Source of the DNA: Lentibacillus amyloliquefaciens
GTDB taxonomy: Bacteria; Bacillota; Bacilli; Bacillales; Amphibacillaceae
Direction: 5' to 3'
DNA: 64,000 bases
Assembly: GCF_001307805.1 (NCBI RefSeq)
Contig: NZ_CP013862.1
Coordinates: forward strand, 1,674,001-1,738,000
The position numbers and the translations under genes were made by a program. Shown here piece after piece: positions 1 through 7,572 of the stretch (within the stretch, counting starts at the first letter, position 1; every line of letters begins with the position of its first letter). Under the pieces are notes generated by a model. That model made no database searches and was not told where the DNA came from. It saw only the letters and a list, made by a program, of their open reading frames with translations.

Positions 1-956
1 ACTGCCTCACATCACTTGAGGATGGACATGATTCCGTCGCCTTCGCATCAGGGATGGCAGCCATCACATCATTAATCGAAGCGCTTCCTGCCGATAAACC
101 GCGCCGGGTGATTATGCCAAGCGATATGTATTTTGGGATTCGTTCCCTTCTTTCAGATACGGATATCGGAACAAATTTCGATTTTGACATTGTAGACATG
201 ACAAATCTCAATAATGTTGAGAAGGCGATAAATAGGGCACCAACCGGTCTGGTTTGGATTGAGACACCTTCTAATCCACTTCTGAAAGTTACTGATATTG
301 AAGCAGTGGCACAGATAGCGCAAGAGGCCGGTGCGTATACCGTTGTTGACAATACGTGGGCCACTCCAGTTCTCCAGCGTCCGCTTAGGTATGGAGTTGA
401 TTTCTCACTTCATGCTGTGACCAAATATATCGGTGGGCATAGTGATTTAATGATTGGTGCAGCTATCGCAAAATCCGATAGCCCTATGTTAGCCAATTTG
501 AGGGCTTGGCAGCATGCAAAAGGTGCAGTGCCTTCTCCATTCGAATGCTGGCTTGCTTTGCGCGGCGTTCAATCGCTTGCCCAGCGTATGGCGACACACT
601 GTTCAAATACCTCGGCAATTGCGGATTTTTTGGTACATCACCCAAGTATCGAAGCCGTTCATTATCCCGGTCTTGCTGAACATCCGGGACATCATATTGC
701 AGCACGGCAAATGAGTTCATTCGGCGGTATGTTGTCCTTTCAGGTAAAAGGCGGCTGGGACGCGTCAATGGCTGTTGCTGCAAAGGTACAATTGTTTACC
801 CGTGCTACAAGTCTGGGTGGAACGCACAGTTTCATTGAGCACCGTGCTTCAGTTGAAGGAAGCACAACGATGGCTCCATCTAACCTATTACGTGTATCGA
901 TCGGGCTCGAACATGTGGATGACCTCAAAGAAGATTTATTACAGGCTCTGGAATAA
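1..956 (+). CDS. PLP-dependent trans-sulfuration enzyme (cystathionine beta-lyase / gamma-synthase family), 5' truncated by window
   Basis: The reading frame is open from base 3, before the first ATG at 54, so the gene begins upstream of the window. It reads ...VAFASGMAAI, the typical approach to the PLP pocket of the Cys/Met metabolism PLP family. The Schiff-base lysine lies in HAVTKYIGGHSD, and an SSFGGMLSF segment and a C-terminal SIGLEHVDDLKEDL follow, as in cystathionine gamma-synthase, gamma-lyase and beta-lyase. These cytosolic enzymes make or cleave C-S bonds in methionine/cysteine interconversion. The exact reaction cannot be assigned because the family members share these motifs and the N-terminus is missing. 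A repeat A hairpin begins one base after the TAA stop. Confidence 0.88.
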   Translation, partial: CLTSLEDGHDSVAFASGMAAITSLIEALPADKPRRVIMPSDMYFGIRSLLSDTDIGTNFDFDIVDMTNLNNVEKAINRAPTGLVWIETPSNPLLKVTDIEAVAQIAQEAGAYTVVDNTWATPVLQRPLRYGVDFSLHAVTKYIGGHSDLMIGAAIAKSDSPMLANLRAWQHAKGAVPSPFECWLALRGVQSLAQRMATHCSNTSAIADFLVHHPSIEAVHYPGLAEHPGHHIAARQMSSFGGMLSFQVKGGWDASMAVAAKVQLFTRATSLGGTHSFIEHRASVEGSTTMAPSNLLRVSIGLEHVDDLKEDLLQALE

Positions 957-1022
957 GTAAAATGAAACGCCATTCAGAGGGGATAATTCTTTCTTATGCC
1001 TCTGAATGTTAGTTGAAGAAGT
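957..1022 (+). repeat. Repeat A, partial copy (first hairpin only)
   Basis: TAAAATGAAAC, then a hairpin with arms CATTCAGAGG / CCTCTGAATG, then GTTAGTTGA. This is the first-hairpin half of the dispersed repeat A family. The second hairpin half is absent. It begins 1 nt after the stop codon of the upstream gene, so it probably forms the 3' end of that transcript. Confidence 0.65.
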
Positions 1023-1108
1023 ATTCCCTGACTTTTGGGATAAGGTCATATTTACGCCATTTCACATTAGACCATTTATCCAACATTATGGCCCTTATAT
1101 GCAATGTT

Positions 1109-1137
1109 GGCGCTGTTCCTTATTAGGGATAAGCGCC
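1109..1137. other. Imperfect hairpin GGCGCTGTTCC / GGATAAGCGCC
   Basis: The 957-1185 interval holds no supported gene. At 1109-1137 an 11-nt imperfect inverted repeat surrounds a short loop. There is no T-run on either strand, so it is not a canonical terminator. Its role is unknown. Confidence 0.35.
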
Positions 1138-1185
1138 CTATTGTTGAAGATGCAAAGCCTTATTTTTAGTCTTTACAATGTTGGT

Positions 1186-1500
1186 CTATGAAATAAGTTT
1201 TAATCCAATTGCAGAACTTAATATCAGCGTTATAAAGAGCATTCTCTTCCAACTTTTTGACTCTCCAAAATAAAACATCCCAACTAAGGAACTGCCTACA
1301 ACACTAATCCCTGTCCAAATTGCATACCCTGTTCCCATCGTAATCGTTTGTAATGAATAACTTAGAAGACCAAGGGCTGATCCAAGCCCAAAAATTATTA
1401 AAACAACTGTTTGCCAATTTTGTTTTACAGACAATTGATTAATCATGGCAACAGCAAAAGTTTCGAACAGACCTGCTATAATTAAAATAAACCAAGCCAT
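1186..1500 (-). CDS. ykkD: SMR family guanidine exporter subunit, YkkD-like
   Basis: A 104-residue protein with four hydrophobic helices, the standard size of small multidrug resistance transporters. It carries the family glutamate in the first helix (GLFETFAVAM) and a helix 2-3 segment GTGYAIWTGISVVGSSLVG. The C-terminus SSAIGLKLIS closely matches B. subtilis YkkD. SMR proteins work in the cytoplasmic membrane as antiparallel dimers driven by proton exchange. Its ATG overlaps the stop codon of the upstream ykkC-like gene by one base (TAATG), so the two are translationally coupled. The guanidine-I riboswitch upstream implies guanidinium export rather than general drug efflux. Confidence 0.88.
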   Translation of the reverse strand: MAWFILIIAGLFETFAVAMINQLSVKQNWQTVVLIIFGLGSALGLLSYSLQTITMGTGYAIWTGISVVGSSLVGMFYFGESKSWKRMLFITLILSSAIGLKLIS

Positions 1501-1850
1501 TACGATCTGCCCCCTTCCTCAACCTCATCACTTTCATTATCTGTAACTAATTTCAAGCCAATAACTCCCGATAACAGGACTGCGATTAGAAAAATCTTCG
1601 CCCATCTGAATGGTTCTCCGAAGAATAAAATTTCTGCAATAACAGTACCACCTGCACCTAATCCAACAAAAACAGCGTAAACCGTTCCAGCGGGCAGTAC
1701 TTGTGCTACTGTTATCATTAAATAATTGCTCAATATAATCAGAATGGCTGTAGCAGTCCAAGTCCAAAAATCATATGCATGAGCTAATCCAATTACCCAA
1801 AAAACTTCTAAAAAGGCTGCAACAAATAATTTAATCCAGTTTTTATTCAT
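1500..1850 (-). CDS. ykkC: SMR family guanidine exporter subunit, YkkC-like
   Basis: A 116-residue, four-helix SMR protein with the conserved glutamate in FLEVFWVIGLAHA. Helix 3 contains GTVYAVFVGLGAGGTVIAE, and a short acidic tail (NESDEVEEGG) follows the last helix. It is the first gene of a two-gene unit and pairs with the YkkD-like protein, as in heteromeric paired SMR pumps. A guanidine-I riboswitch with a downstream terminator lies in its leader, so expression is expected to rise when guanidinium binds the RNA. The unequal length of the pair is typical of paired SMR systems. Confidence 0.9.
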   Translation of the reverse strand: MNKNWIKLFVAAFLEVFWVIGLAHAYDFWTWTATAILIILSNYLMITVAQVLPAGTVYAVFVGLGAGGTVIAEILFFGEPFRWAKIFLIAVLLSGVIGLKLVTDNESDEVEEGGRS

Positions 1851-1892
1851 CTGAAATTACCTCCATTTTTTAGTATGAACATAAACACAAAA

Positions 1893-1939
1893 TAAAAAAG
1901 CCTGAGAGAAACTGTTTAACAGTTATCTCCCAGGCTTTT
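1893..1939 (-). terminator. Riboswitch-controlled intrinsic terminator
   Basis: On the minus strand a long stem with outer arms AAAGCCTG / CAGGCTTT and a following T-run lies between the aptamer and the ykkC start. It is the expected expression platform of the guanidine riboswitch: it terminates when ligand is absent. Confidence 0.85.
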
Positions 1940-2012
1940 ATCCTTCCGTGACACGTCTTGCGTGAGTTTTCTCTCGGACCAGACCAATAACATGCTTGCG
2001 GAACCCTAGAAA
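1940..2012 (-). ncRNA. Guanidine-I riboswitch (ykkC class)
   Basis: Read on the minus strand, the leader contains the class hallmarks in order: CTAGGGTTCCG, then GGTCCGAGAGAAAA, then a GTCACGG segment, followed at once by a terminator hairpin. This arrangement and the downstream SMR gene pair match the ykkC/guanidine-I class, which activates guanidinium exporters on binding guanidinium. The aptamer ends are approximate. Subclass 2 (ppGpp/PRPP) variants share the fold, but the SMR context favours guanidine. Confidence 0.9.
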
Positions 2013-2100
2013 ACATTTTATTTATGTAATTGCTTATCACTGTATATATACAATCTTAAAATTTATTTTAATATATAATCGCTGTCATACCAATAAATAC

Positions 2101-2134
2101 AGCGTACTAAATTCTATTTATGATTTAGTACGCT
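2101..2134 (-). terminator. Perfect 12-bp inverted repeat downstream of the RluA-family gene
   Basis: Arms AGCGTACTAAAT / ATTTAGTACGCT with a 10-nt loop, 31 nt after the end of the pseudouridine synthase gene. The minus-strand tail is GTATTTATT, only weakly T-rich, so it may be a weak terminator or an mRNA 3' stabilising hairpin. Confidence 0.55.
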
Positions 2135-2164
2135 ATATAGTAAGGGCTGTCCCTTCCCTTTGAA

Positions 2165-3040
2165 CTACAATTTGTCCGGTTTCATATCATTCGGCAATTC
2201 AGCGGTGAACTCCTCCCACTCACCCGTGAATGGATGCTCAAACGCTAACCTGTGACAATGCAAAGCCTGACGTTCAATATTATTGGTCTCTCCCCCGTAC
2301 AGATTATCGCCTGCCAACGGATGTCCGAAATGTGAAAAATGCACACGAATTTGATGGGTACGGCCGGTTTCCAGCTCAACATGAATAAGTGTGTGGTTAT
2401 CATATTCCGTTAAGACCGAATAATGGGTAATCGCATGTTTGCCTCCGGTGGTAACCGTCCGCTCAATGATCGAACCTTCTTTACGCCCGATTGGTGCATT
2501 GATGGTTTCATTTTTTTCCTGCAAATGGCCTTCAATGACGGCAAAATAACTGCGTTTGATTATTCCAGCCTTTTGAGTCTCGGATAAGATCGAATGGCTC
2601 CAACGATGCTTGGCAATCAGCATGAGGCCGGATGTATTCCTGTCAAGCCGTGTCACGACATGAAATGTGTAAGGAAGGCCTTGCGCTTCATAATGCGCCA
2701 GCACCCCATTGGCAATCGTGCCGGACGTATACTGATAGGATGGGATGACTGCCCTTCCGGGTGATTTATTGATAACCAGAACCGCATCATCTTCATACAC
2801 AATATCGAGCGGCATTTTTTCCGGAATCATCATGGCCCCTTTTTTCTCATCGGGAGGTGAAACAGCAACCACATCACCTGCCCTCAATTCATAACGGACT
2901 GTCTGAGGGGTTCCATTCACCTTTATTGTCCCGCCGCCGTGAACGATATGCTTAATCATGCGCTTGGAAAATTTTTGCTCCCGCTGTAAAAAGCTTCGTA
3001 TGATTAAGCCTTCCTGCTGTTTGGTTACCGTCCACTTCAT
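2165..3040 (-). CDS. RluA-family 23S rRNA/tRNA pseudouridine synthase (YjbO-like)
   Basis: A 291-residue protein. An S4-like RNA-binding region at the N-terminus (FSKRMIKHIVHGGGTIKVNG) precedes the catalytic domain with the RluA signature VTRLDRNTSGLMLIAKH, which holds the catalytic aspartate. A second family motif, LETGRTHQIRVHFSHFGHPL, follows. It isomerises uridine to pseudouridine in RNA. The target cannot be told from sequence. It follows nadK by 54 nt in the same orientation, the order seen for nadF-yjbO in B. subtilis. The start is supported by GAGGAG 11 nt upstream of ATG. Confidence 0.9.
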   Translation of the reverse strand: MKWTVTKQQEGLIIRSFLQREQKFSKRMIKHIVHGGGTIKVNGTPQTVRYELRAGDVVAVSPPDEKKGAMMIPEKMPLDIVYEDDAVLVINKSPGRAVIPSYQYTSGTIANGVLAHYEAQGLPYTFHVVTRLDRNTSGLMLIAKHRWSHSILSETQKAGIIKRSYFAVIEGHLQEKNETINAPIGRKEGSIIERTVTTGGKHAITHYSVLTEYDNHTLIHVELETGRTHQIRVHFSHFGHPLAGDNLYGGETNNIERQALHCHRLAFEHPFTGEWEEFTAELPNDMKPDKL

Positions 3041-3094
3041 ACTGCAGCACTCTCCTCAGATGTGATCTCGACCTCAAGCATCCTGTCATCCGGA

Positions 3095-3898
3095 TTAAAC
3101 GTCGTCATCAACAAATGAATCGCGGACACGGTCCCAGAATGGAAATGGTCTGAACCTGGCAAACCGCACGCGTTCTTTGGCCACCCGGCATTGAATTGAT
3201 TTGACGTTGGAATAATTTTCGGTAAAATGATCGACTGCTATCAAAAATGTTTTCTTTCGCCCTATCGGCTTCAGCATGCATGTGTGATGTTTCGGCAGAA
3301 TAAGCGGCGAGCCGATTGTCCGGAAAACACGATTGTTGATCGAAGCTATCTCAGTCAGCTGAATGGCTTCGAGCGACGGGTGGATGATCCCGCCGCCAAG
3401 AGCTTTATTATAAGCGGTACTGCCCGATGGTGTAGAAATGCATAAACCATCACCGCGGAATGTTTCAAAATGGTTCCCTTTGATTTCCACATCAAACACG
3501 ACAGATCCTTCAGCTGTTTTGATTGTGGCTTCATTCAAAGCGAGGTACCGGCTCTCTTCACCGCCTTCCATATCCCGTATGGTTACCTCAAGCAACGGGT
3601 ATTCCACAACCTGGAAGGGGGTCTTCGCGATTTCAATAATAAGCTTTTCAACTTCCTCGGGAGTCCAGTCAGCATAAAACCCTAAATGCCCCGTATGTAC
3701 ACCAATAAATGATGTGGAATCAAGACAATGAATATATTGATGGAATGCCTCCAGAAAAGTCCCGTCACCGCCGACTGATATCACAAGATCAGGATTGTTT
3801 TCATCATACGCCATTTCAAAGTCTGTCAGATATTGCTTCATTGTGGCTTGAATTTTATTGGACCGTTCATCACCTTTAGACACAATCGCAAATTTCAC
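3095..3898 (-). CDS. nadK: NAD kinase
   Basis: A 267-residue protein with the diacylglycerol/NAD-kinase [11 protein letters not shown] loop near residue 44 and the second signature [18 protein letters not shown] near residue 150. It phosphorylates NAD+ to NADP+ with ATP in the cytosol. GTG is the start, with TAAGGAGG 7 nt upstream. The gene lies 12 nt after the relQ-type (p)ppGpp synthetase and before the pseudouridine synthase, so the three very likely form one operon, conserved with yjbM-nadF-yjbO of B. subtilis. Confidence 0.95.
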   Translation of the reverse strand: MKFAIVSKGDERSNKIQATMKQYLTDFEMAYDENNPDLVISVGGDGTFLEAFHQYIHCLDSTSFIGVHTGHLGFYADWTPEEVEKLIIEIAKTPFQVVEYPLLEVTIRDMEGGEESRYLALNEATIKTAEGSVVFDVEIKGNHFETFRGDGLCISTPSGSTAYNKALGGGIIHPSLEAIQLTEIASINNRVFRTIGSPLILPKHHTCMLKPIGRKKTFLIAVDHFTENYSNVKSIQCRVAKERVRFARFRPFPFWDRVRDSFVDDDV

Positions 3899-3910
3899 AG
3901 TAAAACCTCC

Positions 3911-4516
3911 TTACTTTCGGTGGAATATCCGCTTGGCTTCTTGTACTTCATTTTTAATGATCGACATCTCTTCGTCAAGTTTAAAAGCTGCTTCAGCTGC
4001 CCGCTGAAGCCGTGATTTAATATCAGCGGGAATATTGCCTTTATATTTATAGTTTAACGAATGTTCATTGGTTGCCCAAAAATTCATGGCGAGCGTTCGG
4101 ATTTGGATTTCTGAAATGACCATTTTGACGCCATTAATCGTTTCAACAGGATAATTAATAATCATATGATAAGAACGATAGCCGCTTTCTTTCTTATGTG
4201 AGACGTAATCTTTTTCTTCTATAATCTCCAAATCTTCCCGTGAGCGAATCATACTTACAATAGCATAGATATCATCGACAAATGGACAAACTACCCGGAC
4301 CCCGGCTATATCCTGCAGCTCTTCAATGCGGTCCGGCGGGATATGTTTGGTTTCTGACTTTTCCAGAATGCTTGCAACGGGTTTAACACGTCCCGTAATA
4401 AATTCAATTGGTGAATCTTTGGACTCATATTCAAACTGTTTACGAATGCCTTTTAACTTTATCTTCAGTTCCTCGACCGCTTGTGCATATGGGGCGAGCA
4501 GAGCTTCCCAATTCAT
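3911..4516 (-). CDS. relQ: Small alarmone synthetase, (p)ppGpp synthase (YjbM/SasB/RelQ type)
   Basis: A 201-residue single-domain RelA/SpoT synthetase with no hydrolase or regulatory domains. Visible motifs include EFITGRVKPVASILEK, the pyrophosphate-acceptor region DYVSHKKESGYRSYHMII, and EIQIRTLAMNFWA. It transfers pyrophosphate from ATP to GDP/GTP to give (p)ppGpp. The length and operon position with nadK match B. subtilis YjbM (SasB), known to work as a tetramer. AGGTGG precedes the ATG. It is divergent from the CYTH gene, with a 156-bp shared regulatory interval. Confidence 0.92.
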   Translation of the reverse strand: MNWEALLAPYAQAVEELKIKLKGIRKQFEYESKDSPIEFITGRVKPVASILEKSETKHIPPDRIEELQDIAGVRVVCPFVDDIYAIVSMIRSREDLEIIEEKDYVSHKKESGYRSYHMIINYPVETINGVKMVISEIQIRTLAMNFWATNEHSLNYKYKGNIPADIKSRLQRAAEAAFKLDEEMSIIKNEVQEAKRIFHRK

Positions 4517-4672
4517 GATTTACACCACCTGTTATCATCTCTTCCCATCAATTATCATAACATAACCAACAGCTATTCTTTGCATATTTGGGCATCTTTC
4601 GCCATACTAAAAACTATATTCAGCGGAAACGTAAATCTCCGCGGAATATTCACTGAAACGGAGGTATGGCAT

Positions 4673-5248
4673 TTGTCGCAGGAAATAGAAATCGAATATA
4701 AAAATTTATTGATAAAAGATGAATTCGATCGTCTGCTTAAAGGACTGCCCTTCCCGGAGAAAGGTCAAAGCCAAACCAACCACTATTTTGAAACAGACGA
4801 CTTCAGCTTGAAAAAGCAGGGCTGTGCTTTAAGAATCCGAGAAAAAAACGGTACCTATACATTAACACTGAAAGAACCGCATTCCACCGGCCTGCTCGAG
4901 ACACACGATACATTAACCGAGCAAGAAGCCCGTGCCTGGATCAATGAAAATCAACCCGCTGAAAATGATACCGTAAAGCGAATCAAAGAAAAAGGTATTG
5001 CCATTAAAAATCTTATTTATTTAGGCAGTCTAACGACAAAACGCCGTGAATTGTCTTTTAATCACTCCCTCTTGGTACTCGATTACAGCACTTACCACGG
5101 TCATGATGATTACGAACTCGAAATAGAAGCACCTTCCGAAATGGAGGGAAAGAAAACGATGCAGGCGATTCTGACAGACTTTGACATCAACAAGCGCAAA
5201 ACACCTAATAAAATTCAGCGTTTTTTTGATACAATCGACCGCCATTAG
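4673..5248 (+). CDS. yjbK: CYTH domain protein (YjbK-like triphosphate hydrolase)
   Basis: A 191-residue protein starting with the CYTH signature EIEIEYKNLL (the ExExK motif). A core of charged strands follows: ALRIREKNGTYTLTLKEP, then DYELEIEAPSEMEGKK. CYTH proteins form a beta-tunnel that binds triphosphate compounds and divalent metal. Substrates of the YjbK branch are not established, but inorganic triphosphate is plausible. The start is TTG at 4673, 8 nt after GGAGG. An ATG further upstream lies in the divergent gene and is not supported by a ribosome site. It is followed by the truncated haemoglobin gene, the order conserved in B. subtilis. Confidence 0.9.
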   Translation: MSQEIEIEYKNLLIKDEFDRLLKGLPFPEKGQSQTNHYFETDDFSLKKQGCALRIREKNGTYTLTLKEPHSTGLLETHDTLTEQEARAWINENQPAENDTVKRIKEKGIAIKNLIYLGSLTTKRRELSFNHSLLVLDYSTYHGHDDYELEIEAPSEMEGKKTMQAILTDFDINKRKTPNKIQRFFDTIDRH

Positions 5249-5327
5249 TGCAACAGCTAATCAGATTAGTTGCTCTTAATCACCGTCGTTGCTAAAATAT
5301 ATACAAACATAATAGGAGTACTGACTG

Positions 5328-5711
5328 ATGATTAAACATGGCACAATTTATGAAGCTATTGGCGGCTTTCCAACGATAAATAAGCTAGTAACTCACTTTT
5401 ATAAACGTGTAGGCAGCCATCCAAAATTAATACCTATTTTTCCGGCTGATCTGACGGAAACAGCCAGAAAACAGCGCCTGTTTTTAACCCAGTTTTTCGG
5501 CGGACCAAGATGGTATACCGAAGACCGCGGACATCCGATGATGCGCCGGCGGCATATGCCGTTTGAGATCACACCTGAACGCCGTGATGCCTGGCTTGAG
5601 TGTATGGATGCAGCTCTTACCGAAGCGCAAATTGAAGAACCCTACCGTACAGCTATATTTGAAAAATTGACCATGACAGCCCACCATATGATGAATACAC
5701 CTGACAAATAA
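5328..5711 (+). CDS. yjbI: Truncated haemoglobin, group II (YjbI-like)
   Basis: A 127-residue globin with a B10 tyrosine in HFYKRV, the proximal histidine in MRRRHMPFEIT, and the group II tryptophan in RRDAWLECMD. YjbI-type proteins bind haem and O2. They neighbour yjbH and were linked to thiol or peroxide chemistry in B. subtilis. The ATG follows AGGAGT at suitable spacing. It sits between the CYTH gene and the Spx adaptor gene yjbH, all on the same strand, so co-transcription is likely. Confidence 0.93.
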   Translation: MIKHGTIYEAIGGFPTINKLVTHFYKRVGSHPKLIPIFPADLTETARKQRLFLTQFFGGPRWYTEDRGHPMMRRRHMPFEITPERRDAWLECMDAALTEAQIEEPYRTAIFEKLTMTAHHMMNTPDK

Positions 5712-5826
5712 TAAGCAGAAGACTGGATTGACACTTCATTAAGCCGGCAAATGGATGTTGGAACCCTATAAAACGCTCTTTAATGATTTGTTCACTTTTG
5801 ACGATCCATTTGAAAGGAGAATCGGT

Positions 5827-6723
5827 GTGAATTGGAAACAACCAGAACTATCAAATTCCAATAGTACAAACACATCGGCAAAATATAGCTATATCGATTT
5901 TGTTCAGAAACCGGTAGAAATATACGTGTTTATCGACCCGCTATGCCCGGAATGCTGGTCGTTGGAACCATATTTAAAAAAGCTGTCCGTTGAATATGGT
6001 CGTTTTTTCACATTACGGCCGATTGTAAGCGGGCAATTGAATTCATTGAATAAAGATATTTTCGATAAACCGAAACAGCTCAAGCGAATATGGGAAAAAA
6101 CCGCGTCACGTACAGGCATGTCCTGTGACGGTGACTTATGGATTGAAAATGAAATCTCATCGCCCTGGTTTGCCTCACTTGCCATAAAAGCTGCTGAACT
6201 GCAAGGGAAAAGAGCCGGCAAATCATTCTTGCGGAAGGTACAAGAAAATGCATTCCTCGGGAAACAGAACATATCCAGCATGTCCGTCCTGATGAAATGT
6301 GCAAGGGAAGCCAGACTGGATGTAGAGGAATTTGAAGACGATTTATTTTCATCAACAGCTAAAAAGGCCTTCCAATCTGATTTAAAGCTGACGCGTGAAA
6401 TGGAAGTGGACTGTATCCCATCAATTGTCTTTTTCAATCAGCACACAGATGGTCAGGGGATTAAAATCTCCGGTCTATACCCATACGATATTTATGTTCA
6501 GATATTACAGCAAATTTTGCAGAAGGATCCTGTCCCATCAAGCAAACCGCCGCTTGAACATTTCATGAAATACTATCAGGTTGTCGGCACTAAGGAAGTA
6601 GCGGTTGTTTATGACTGGTCCACCGCTGGAGCAGAAAAAGAAATGAAAAAAATGCAATTGCGACAAATCGTTAAAAAAATCCCGGCAAAACACGGTACAT
6701 TCTGGGAATATAATAATGAGTGA
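5827..6723 (+). CDS. spxH: ClpXP adaptor for Spx (YjbH/SpxH, DsbA-like)
   Basis: A 298-residue DsbA/FrnE-fold protein with the CxxC of the family in [14 protein letters not shown] and conserved [14 protein letters not shown] sequence. The C-terminal [10 protein letters not shown] matches the end of B. subtilis YjbH. YjbH binds Spx and delivers it to ClpXP, keeping the redox-stress regulator low. The Spx gene lies in the same window at 15368-15763. The preferred start is GTG 5827, 7 nt after AAAGGAG. An in-frame ATG at 5755 would add 24 residues but lacks a ribosome site. The TGA stop is also the first triplet of a repeat A element. Confidence 0.93.
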   Translation: MNWKQPELSNSNSTNTSAKYSYIDFVQKPVEIYVFIDPLCPECWSLEPYLKKLSVEYGRFFTLRPIVSGQLNSLNKDIFDKPKQLKRIWEKTASRTGMSCDGDLWIENEISSPWFASLAIKAAELQGKRAGKSFLRKVQENAFLGKQNISSMSVLMKCAREARLDVEEFEDDLFSSTAKKAFQSDLKLTREMEVDCIPSIVFFNQHTDGQGIKISGLYPYDIYVQILQQILQKDPVPSSKPPLEHFMKYYQVVGTKEVAVVYDWSTAGAEKEMKKMQLRQIVKKIPAKHGTFWEYNNE

Positions 6724-6892
6724 AGCGAACCTTCATTCAACGGAATTGGTTTTTATTCCGATAAATGAACAAAGGCTGAGGTCACCACGTCAATAGCCAA
6801 CGCCTCCCGCTGTTGGCCCAAGCAGAATCAGGCATTTAGGGACAGTTTTCCGCTGTTTTTTGGCGGCTTACTGTCCATTACATGAATGGAAA
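6721..6892 (+). repeat. Repeat A, diverged copy, starting at the spxH stop codon
   Basis: It opens TGAAGCGAACCTTCATTC, so the TGA stop lies in the element. It carries an AACGGAATT / ATTCCG hairpin, then an insertion not seen in other copies, then AGCAGAATCAGGCATTTA. The second hairpin (GGACAGT...ACTGTCC) and ATTACATG end follow. Confidence 0.7.
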
Positions 6893-6898
6893 AAGGAA

Positions 6899-6936
6899 AA
6901 ACTCGGAAGCTGGCAGGATAGCTTCCGAGTTTTTTG
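6899..6936 (+). terminator. Intrinsic terminator after spxH/repeat A
   Basis: Stem AACTCGGAAGC / GCTTCCGAGTT with a 10-nt loop and a following TTTTT. It is probably active in both directions because A-rich DNA precedes it. The remaining bases to 7040 hold another weak hairpin (ACAGGAT / ATCCTGT, 6967-6997) and no supported gene. Confidence 0.85.
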
Positions 6937-7040
6937 ATGTCGACGTTAAAAAAAGCACAAAAAAAACAGGATATACGGGGCAGCGTACATCCTGTCGTTC
7001 TCCGTCTCTGTAATAACAAAGGGGGATGGGAGAAAGTTTC

Positions 7041-7187
7041 ATGATCAAAAACAAAGGGGTTTTGTTTGTGACTCATATCACACTATTAATAATATCAGCG
7101 GGATACGATTTTATCAATTGGTATGTTCAACTTTTCACAGAAATGTCACAGTTCTATTTAACAGGTTTGCCACATACGATTTACTAA
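7041..7187 (+). CDS. Possible 48-residue membrane peptide
   Basis: An ATG-initiated frame of 48 codons (MIKNKGVLFVTHITLLIISA...) with one hydrophobic segment. A G-rich GGGAGAAAG lies just upstream as a possible ribosome site. It lies where B. subtilis has the small gene yizD (between yjbH and pepF), but similarity to YizD cannot be shown by eye. Its TAA stop forms the first bases of a repeat A element (TAAAGTGAAAC). It is flanked by repeats on both sides, which lowers confidence. Confidence 0.4.
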   Translation: MIKNKGVLFVTHITLLIISAGYDFINWYVQLFTEMSQFYLTGLPHTIY

Positions 7188-7300
7188 AGTGAAACATCAG
7201 TGGGAGGTTTTTACCCCCACTGATTGTTAGTTGAACATAATCAGGCATTTAGGGACAGTTAACCGCTGTTCTTCGGTGGCTTACTGGCCCATAGATCCGG
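7185..7300 (+). repeat. Repeat A copy starting at a stop codon
   Basis: TAAAGTGAAAC, hairpin ATCAGTGGG...CCCACTGAT, linker GTTAGTTGAACATAATC, GGCATTTA, then a second hairpin (GGACAGTTAACCG / CGGTGGCTTACTGG). The end is diverged. It covers most of the 7188-7366 gap. Nothing else is seen there. Confidence 0.75.
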
Positions 7301-7366
7301 GATCAATGTATGCCTGCTAAATCCCCTTGCCACGGTTGATTCAATTTGTTACGAGGAGTTGATCAG

Positions 7367-7549
7367 ATGAATGGATTACTGCCAACCCTTTTTTTGATTA
7401 TGACATTGTTTGTTGCTTTTGCAAACTTGCTTGCTCTGATGCAGCTGATTCCATTGTATATTACACTTCCTATGCTTTTTATTTCCATTTATTTAACGAT
7501 TTACTCATTTACACATCGCCATACTTACCGGGGGCGGATGCGCGGCTAA
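7367..7549 (+). CDS. Small integral membrane protein (60 aa)
   Basis: A 60-residue protein that is almost entirely two hydrophobic helices (residues about 4-23 and 27-47) followed by a basic tail HRHTYRGRMRG, suggesting a cytoplasmic C-terminus. ATG 7367 is preferred over an earlier start because GAGGAG lies 8 nt upstream. The family is not recognised. It converges on the MFS gene, with 23 nt between the stops. Confidence 0.65.
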   Translation: MNGLLPTLFLIMTLFVAFANLLALMQLIPLYITLPMLFISIYLTIYSFTHRHTYRGRMRG

Positions 7550-7572
7550 CCAGAGAAGCAGCAGCCTCCACT

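Noticed and set aside
1006..1191. A 61-codon frame after the trans-sulfuration gene
   Set aside because: It has no ribosome site, no recognisable composition, and overlaps the ykkD end; it is likely noise in structured intergenic DNA.
4481..4672. An upstream ATG extension of the CYTH protein
   Set aside because: It overlaps the divergent relQ start, has no ribosome site and is not CYTH-like; TTG 4673 follows GGAGG.
6828..7076. An 82-codon minus-strand frame over repeat A and a terminator
   Set aside because: It runs through repeat A and an intrinsic terminator hairpin and has no ribosome site.
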